A DNA stretch of 64,000 nucleotides, taken from contig DASXOB010000007.1 in NCBI GenBank assembly GCA_036494545.1, forward strand, positions 310,001 to 374,000, in the 5' to 3' direction. Each line of letters starts with the position of its first letter. Within the stretch, counting starts at the first letter, position 1. Under the pieces are notes generated by a model. That model was not told the origin of the DNA and ran no database searches. It saw only the letters and a list, made by a program, of their open reading frames with translations. This document shows, in pieces, positions 60,178-64,000 of this stretch. This DNA is from JAICXG01 sp036494545. Lineage in GTDB: Bacteria; Verrucomicrobiota; Verrucomicrobiia; Chthoniobacterales; UBA10450. Made by a program: the position numbers and the translations under genes.

Positions 60178-61268
60178 CGATCGCGTTGCAGACTTTCGAT
60201 GAGAGAACTGAAGGTATCGCCTAGCCGACGAATAGAAAAAGACGCGACAAAGGTCTCAGCAGCATTCTTGCCTAAGGTGGCCAGCTGGCTTGGGCGTTCC
60301 AGGCACTGGGTCAGGGCCCTCGCGAGCGCGGTGCTATTTTCAGGTGGCACCAGAATCCCGTTCAGGTTGTTCTGGAGCCATTCATGAATACCTCCAACAT
60401 TCGTGCTGATGATTGCTTTGCCCAGACTCATCGCTTCCAGAATCGCGATCGGCATCGTTTCATCGCGCGAAGCGGAGACGAGCACATCAGATCGCGTGAT
60501 AGCTGTGAGGGCATTGTCGTGCTCGAGCGCGCCCAGAAGTTCGACTTCCGAAATCGCGGCAGCTCGCCGACTCCACATCTCATAGAAGTCCTTTTCCAGG
60601 ACGCGCCCTGCCGCGCGAAAAACAGCTCGCTGTCGGATGTCTGCGGGGATTTGCGCGACCGCCTCGAGGAAAATGTCCTGCCCTTTGCGTCGCTCATAAC
60701 TGCCGAGTAAGAAAAAGATCATTCGCTTATCGATGCGAGATTCACTCGGCAAGCGTTTTGGCGCGGGAATTCCATAAGGCACGACCTCAATGGCGCGTTG
60801 AGTAAACGCACGGTAAAGTTGTGCTGTTCGATGAGTCGGCATAACCAGTCGGTCTGCCAGCATGAGAGCGGGTTGTATCGCTGGATTCTGGGCGAGCAAC
60901 TGGTGCGCGACCTGGCTCTCGTGAATGAACCAGATTACCGGCACCCCAGCTTCATGAGAGGCCTGAACGGCCGACCACATGACCAGGGTATTCGCAATCA
61001 CAACGTCAAAATGACGACATAACTTGGTCATCTCAATCAGCCTTGGCGGCGCGGCGAGATCGACAATCGGGAAAACCTCCGTACCCATTTGGAACAAGAG
61101 CGTGGAAATGGGTCCGGACTCCGGCGCTCCCAGCGGAGGAATCGCGGCTGCTATTTCGTACCCGCGTGCGTGAAGTTCGGTAACAAGATGATAAAGCTGT
61201 ATCGGCGCGCCACTCCAGCTCGTTTCATGAAAGAAAAACAGAAGACGTGCCGGCGCAGAAATTTCCAT
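60174..61268 (-). CDS. GT4 glycosyltransferase
   Basis: A 364-residue GT-B retaining transferase. N-terminal HETSWSGAPIQLYHLVTELH, VIWFIHESQVAHQLL; C-terminal KRMIFFLLGSYERRKGQDIFLEAV and SRDETMPIAILEAMSLGKAIISTN (EX7E). It uses a nucleotide sugar as donor; acceptor unknown. It closely resembles the GT4 domain of the 1315-residue fusion. It lies upstream of the GT2 gene and overlaps it by four bases, so both are translated together. The 268 bases upstream of its start (61269-61536) hold no convincing gene and presumably divergent promoters. Confidence 0.88.
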   Translation of the reverse strand: MEISAPARLLFFFHETSWSGAPIQLYHLVTELHARGYEIAAAIPPLGAPESGPISTLLFQMGTEVFPIVDLAAPPRLIEMTKLCRHFDVVIANTLVMWSAVQASHEAGVPVIWFIHESQVAHQLLAQNPAIQPALMLADRLVMPTHRTAQLYRAFTQRAIEVVPYGIPAPKRLPSESRIDKRMIFFLLGSYERRKGQDIFLEAVAQIPADIRQRAVFRAAGRVLEKDFYEMWSRRAAAISEVELLGALEHDNALTAITRSDVLVSASRDETMPIAILEAMSLGKAIISTNVGGIHEWLQNNLNGILVPPENSTALARALTQCLERPSQLATLGKNAAETFVASFSIRRLGDTFSSLIESLQRDR

Positions 61269-61536
61269 GCGGTGAAACCTTTCCTGCAGGTTAGCGTTGC
61301 GCCATGCAGATCATTTCGTATCCTTTCAAGTTGCCGGGCGGAACGAGACTAACTTTCCCAGCCACTTATCAATGAAGAAGCATCCAATCCTCCGAGCGCT
61401 ACCCCTTCTTAGGCCGCTTGTCAAAAGAGCCGATAGAGTCGAGCGCGATGATTTCCAGGGCGGGCAGGCGATTCAAAGACTAAGACCTGATTTTCGAAAA
61501 AAGGAAATCTTTCTTCGGACTTAGGTCGGGCTATTG

Positions 61537-63072
61537 ATGAGCGAGCAATTGTTTTTCTGCTGCGATCTCGCCCGCCGGGATCCTGCCAATGATCGAATGA
61601 TCCGTCTCGAAGGATGGTGTTTCGCCACCTCTGACGTCCGAGGACTATATTTCGAGCATAACGATATCGGCTATGAGGAGCTCCCGCACCGCTTTTCCCG
61701 ACCGGATGTGGGTCAGGCTTATCCTTCTTATCCTCAGGCAGCACATTCCGGATTCCGTCTTACGACTGCCTCCAATTCTCTGCCCGATCACCCTAACTTG
61801 CTCGTGAGAGTTGAGGGCAGCGTGCATCGTGTACCGTTGAACCTGGCCACACATGATGTCCAGACTGTCGAATTGAGTGACAGGACTTTGCTCGATCGAA
61901 GTGATCAGGTGGTTCGCGAGCTGGACAGTGCCGGGGCGTTGGAAGATCGATTCCTACGATCGTTAGGCAAGCTACCCGGCCTGACTCTTCGCCTCGATAT
62001 TATCAATAAATGCAATCTCCGGTGCGTGATGTGTCATTTCAGTGACGAAACGATCTTCAAGCGGCCCACCAGGCAATTGACGGCCCAGGAGTTCGAACAT
62101 CTCTTCGATGAGATCGGTCCGTCTGTTCGCCACGTGGTTCTTTCCTGCGGTGACGAGCCGCTGCTTTCGAGACATCTCCCCGCCATCCTTACGTATCTCG
62201 CGCGTGAGCATCCGCACGTTCAGGTCGAGTTCTGCACTAACGCTATGCTGATGAATGCCCAGGTCCGCCGTCTAATTATGGAGACGGGGGTGGCACGACT
62301 CCTTTTCTCGATCGACGCGGTAAGCAAGCCATTACTCGAGTCGATTCGCGTAGGCTGCCGCTACGAGCAGCTGGTCGGAAATATCATGGCGATGCGTCAT
62401 TTGCGTGACGCTTGTGGAGTAACCTGGCCCGCCTTTGTCTTTAACTATGTCATGATGAATCGAAACATTCACGAGGCGCCAGCCTTCGTCACCATGGCTC
62501 ACGACCTGGGCGCGGAATCGATCGACTTCCGACATATGGTGCCAATCGGGAATAACTTTCCTGCTGGGGAGGTTCTTTCAGATCAGCCGGAAAGGTATAA
62601 CTTCTTTCGCGCGCAAATCCTGGCAGAGTCACGACGCCTCAACGTGCCCGTTTATCTTCCACCTCCCTTTGTCGGCACGCATGACTGGGTGCCGTCGAGA
62701 GATGAATCATCGGTTGATTGGGGTGACTTTAAGCGGGTTCGTCCCACTCCAAATGACGAGACCGGCCAAATAAGCTTACCGCCCGGACACAAATCCTGGC
62801 TGGCGTGGGAAGGGTCGGTGGCCGAGGAATTCGCGACCACATTTTGCAACCGGCCATTCTCCGAAATCATGGTTCGCGACCAGACCGAGGTCCTGCCATG
62901 TCCGTGGCATGAGAAAACGCTGGGTTATTTAAATGAGGGAAAGACCTTGGCCGAGATCTTTCACGGCGAAGCATTCCAACAATTGCGGCGGAACATGCTT
63001 CGCCCAGAGGGAGATCCGGCCTGCGCTAACTGTCCAATAAAATCACAGCACTTGCCAAACGCGGCCAGCTAG
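61537..63072 (+). CDS. Radical SAM/SPASM protein with N-terminal glycan-type domain
   Basis: A 511-residue protein. I use the ATG at 61537 (a TTG precedes it). Residues 1-110 form a beta-rich domain (LEGWCFATSD, RPDVGQAYPSYPQ, AHSGFRL) of a kind I have seen at the N-terminus of glycosyltransferases. The radical SAM core has CNLRCVMCHF (C-x3-C-x2-C, about 160-169) for the 4Fe-4S cluster, and a C-terminal SPASM-type end with CNRPFSEIMV...CPWHEK...CANC. SPASM proteins modify peptides or sugars. Here a glycan or glycan-linked substrate is likely from context only. A TCGTTAGGC word lies inside (61960-61968). Confidence 0.8.
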   Translation: MSEQLFFCCDLARRDPANDRMIRLEGWCFATSDVRGLYFEHNDIGYEELPHRFSRPDVGQAYPSYPQAAHSGFRLTTASNSLPDHPNLLVRVEGSVHRVPLNLATHDVQTVELSDRTLLDRSDQVVRELDSAGALEDRFLRSLGKLPGLTLRLDIINKCNLRCVMCHFSDETIFKRPTRQLTAQEFEHLFDEIGPSVRHVVLSCGDEPLLSRHLPAILTYLAREHPHVQVEFCTNAMLMNAQVRRLIMETGVARLLFSIDAVSKPLLESIRVGCRYEQLVGNIMAMRHLRDACGVTWPAFVFNYVMMNRNIHEAPAFVTMAHDLGAESIDFRHMVPIGNNFPAGEVLSDQPERYNFFRAQILAESRRLNVPVYLPPPFVGTHDWVPSRDESSVDWGDFKRVRPTPNDETGQISLPPGHKSWLAWEGSVAEEFATTFCNRPFSEIMVRDQTEVLPCPWHEKTLGYLNEGKTLAEIFHGEAFQQLRRNMLRPEGDPACANCPIKSQHLPNAAS

Positions 63073-63087
63073 GGTTAACGGACAGAT

Positions 63088-64000
63088 ATGTCCGCGTTTG
63101 CCGATGCCCTTAACCTGCCATCGCGGCATTTCGTACCGAGACAATATGGGTTAGGCGCCTGGACGGAAAATCTCTATTTCGCCTACGACTTAATCGCGCA
63201 ACTAAAGCCTGCCATTTTCGTCGAGCTTGGAACGGACCGCGGCGAGAGCTACTTCGCCTTCTGTCAATCAGTCGATGAGAATCACACTGGTACCCGGTGT
63301 TATGCGGTGGATCATTGGCGCGGGGATTCGCAGAGCGGCAGTTACGAGGAAAGCACCTTTCTCACGGTTGAAGCTCACAACCGATCACATTATGCCGACT
63401 TTTCGGCCCTGCTTCGCTGCACTTTTGATGCCGCCCTAAATAAGTTTGCTCCCGAAAGTATCGATCTCCTCCACATTGATGGACATCACACCGAGGACGC
63501 GGTGCGCCATGACCTCGAGTCCTGGTTACCTAAGCTGCGGCCCGGCGGAATTTTGCTCATGCACGACGTGACCATGCGCGGACGTGACTTTGGGGTGTGG
63601 AAGGTATGGGGAGAACTGACTCATGCCGCTTGCTCCTGGACTTTCCCGCAACCGCCCGGTCTGGGAATATGGGAAAAGCCGCCTAGCCGACCGCTGCCTC
63701 CACTTTTGGAAATCCTGCTGCGCGGTCCTGGCGACCAAAGAACCAAATTACTCGACTATTACCGCGAGTGTAACACCGAGTTACAAGCACGAATTGAGCG
63801 ACATTGGCGAGACGGAAGCATTCGATCCGCGCCGATGGCGGGGGAGACAATCATTCAGATATTCTGGTCACAAGGCGGCGGCTTTTCGGAGGAAAATTCA
63901 AGTCACGCCCGCATTGGCCATGAGTCTTGGCGCGACGTGTCCATCACATTGCCCTTCACTGAGCCGATCAGTCATCTCAGGATCGATTTTCTCTCTCCCC
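63088..64000 (+). CDS. SAM-dependent methyltransferase, Methyltransf_24-like, cut by the window end
   Basis: The frame is open from the ATG at 63088 to the end of the window (304 codons), so the 3' end lies outside. The SAM-type motif VELGTDRGESYFAF (about 43-56) and IDLLHIDGHH, followed by WLPKLRPGGILLMHDV, are typical of Methyltransf_24-like enzymes. The same layout in weaker form begins the 1315-residue fusion protein, which suggests a common ancestor. After about residue 210 the chain continues as coiled-coil or linker and a beta-rich part. It follows the radical SAM gene by 15 bases, so they are probably one operon. Confidence 0.8.
   Translation, partial: MSAFADALNLPSRHFVPRQYGLGAWTENLYFAYDLIAQLKPAIFVELGTDRGESYFAFCQSVDENHTGTRCYAVDHWRGDSQSGSYEESTFLTVEAHNRSHYADFSALLRCTFDAALNKFAPESIDLLHIDGHHTEDAVRHDLESWLPKLRPGGILLMHDVTMRGRDFGVWKVWGELTHAACSWTFPQPPGLGIWEKPPSRPLPPLLEILLRGPGDQRTKLLDYYRECNTELQARIERHWRDGSIRSAPMAGETIIQIFWSQGGGFSEENSSHARIGHESWRDVSITLPFTEPISHLRIDFLSP

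Noticed and set aside
1890..61968. TTAGGC core as telomere-type repeat or eukaryotic contamination
   Set aside because: TTAGGC is the nematode telomere unit, but here copies are dispersed singly, in both orientations, among clearly bacterial genes.
63227..63439. 70-codon plus-strand frame
   Set aside because: Out-of-frame shadow of the methyltransferase gene that runs off the window end.

Overview
The window reads as bacterial chromosome of moderately high G+C, densely packed, with housekeeping genes on both strands and a complete tRNA-Lys(CTT) and tRNA-Gln(CTG), both with encoded CCA. The order prs-rplY-pth-rpsF-ssb, the generally poor Shine-Dalgarno sequences, and the exported proteins with C-terminal 'STRG-VGTGD/N' repeat domains suggest a Verrucomicrobiota member, perhaps a soil Spartobacteria/Chthoniobacterales lineage. 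That placement is inference; no 16S rRNA gene is present.

Layout. 1-11.9 kb: DinB-family end, a PdxI-like aldo/keto reductase, a CPA1 cation/proton antiporter, tRNA-Lys, an exported esterase, NAD+ synthetase, a CPBP membrane protease, a hybrid histidine kinase and a HAD phosphatase. 12-21.3 kb: an exported beta-propeller protein, then the informational block prs, rplY, pth, rpsF, ssb, dprA and a topoisomerase III. 21.3-24.3 kb: a cell-wall pair made of a GH25 lysozyme and a LamG/M23/tectonin-like protein. 24.3-33.7 kb: an accessory island with an ASCH-like scrap, an unknown membrane protein, a broken hsdM, a frameshifted TIR-domain gene, a two-gene operon (PD-(D/E)XK-like protein plus nuclease-DUF2075-type ATPase), a Fic protein and an ORF6N remnant. 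33.7-50.6 kb: conserved chromosome (nrdR, HIT, fabI, purS-purQ, tyrS, BrkB-like, tadA, a second esterase, tRNA-Gln, a halogenase-like flavoprotein, a primary-type sigma factor with a clear terminator). 50.7-64 kb: a surface-glycan locus with four glycosyltransferase proteins or fusions (one 1315 residues long), three methyltransferases or methyltransferase-like domains, a radical SAM/SPASM protein, and pyruvate kinase embedded in it.

The two most striking signals: (1) the 9-mer TCGTTAGGC, whose 8-base core CGTTAGGC I count about 38 times on the two strands where about two are expected by chance. It lies within genes, at gene ends (several stop codons are part of it) and in tandem pairs, and has no exact copy in the 24-34 kb island. 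It behaves like a DNA-uptake-type or chromosome-organising word, and dprA lies in the same window. (2) The island's DUF2075-type ATPase/nuclease plus PD-(D/E)XK two-gene operon, next to TIR and type I restriction remnants, which I could not match to a named defence system.

Starts were moved inward from the longest open frame wherever the first codon was a rare start or the family N-terminus begins later; each such case is stated.
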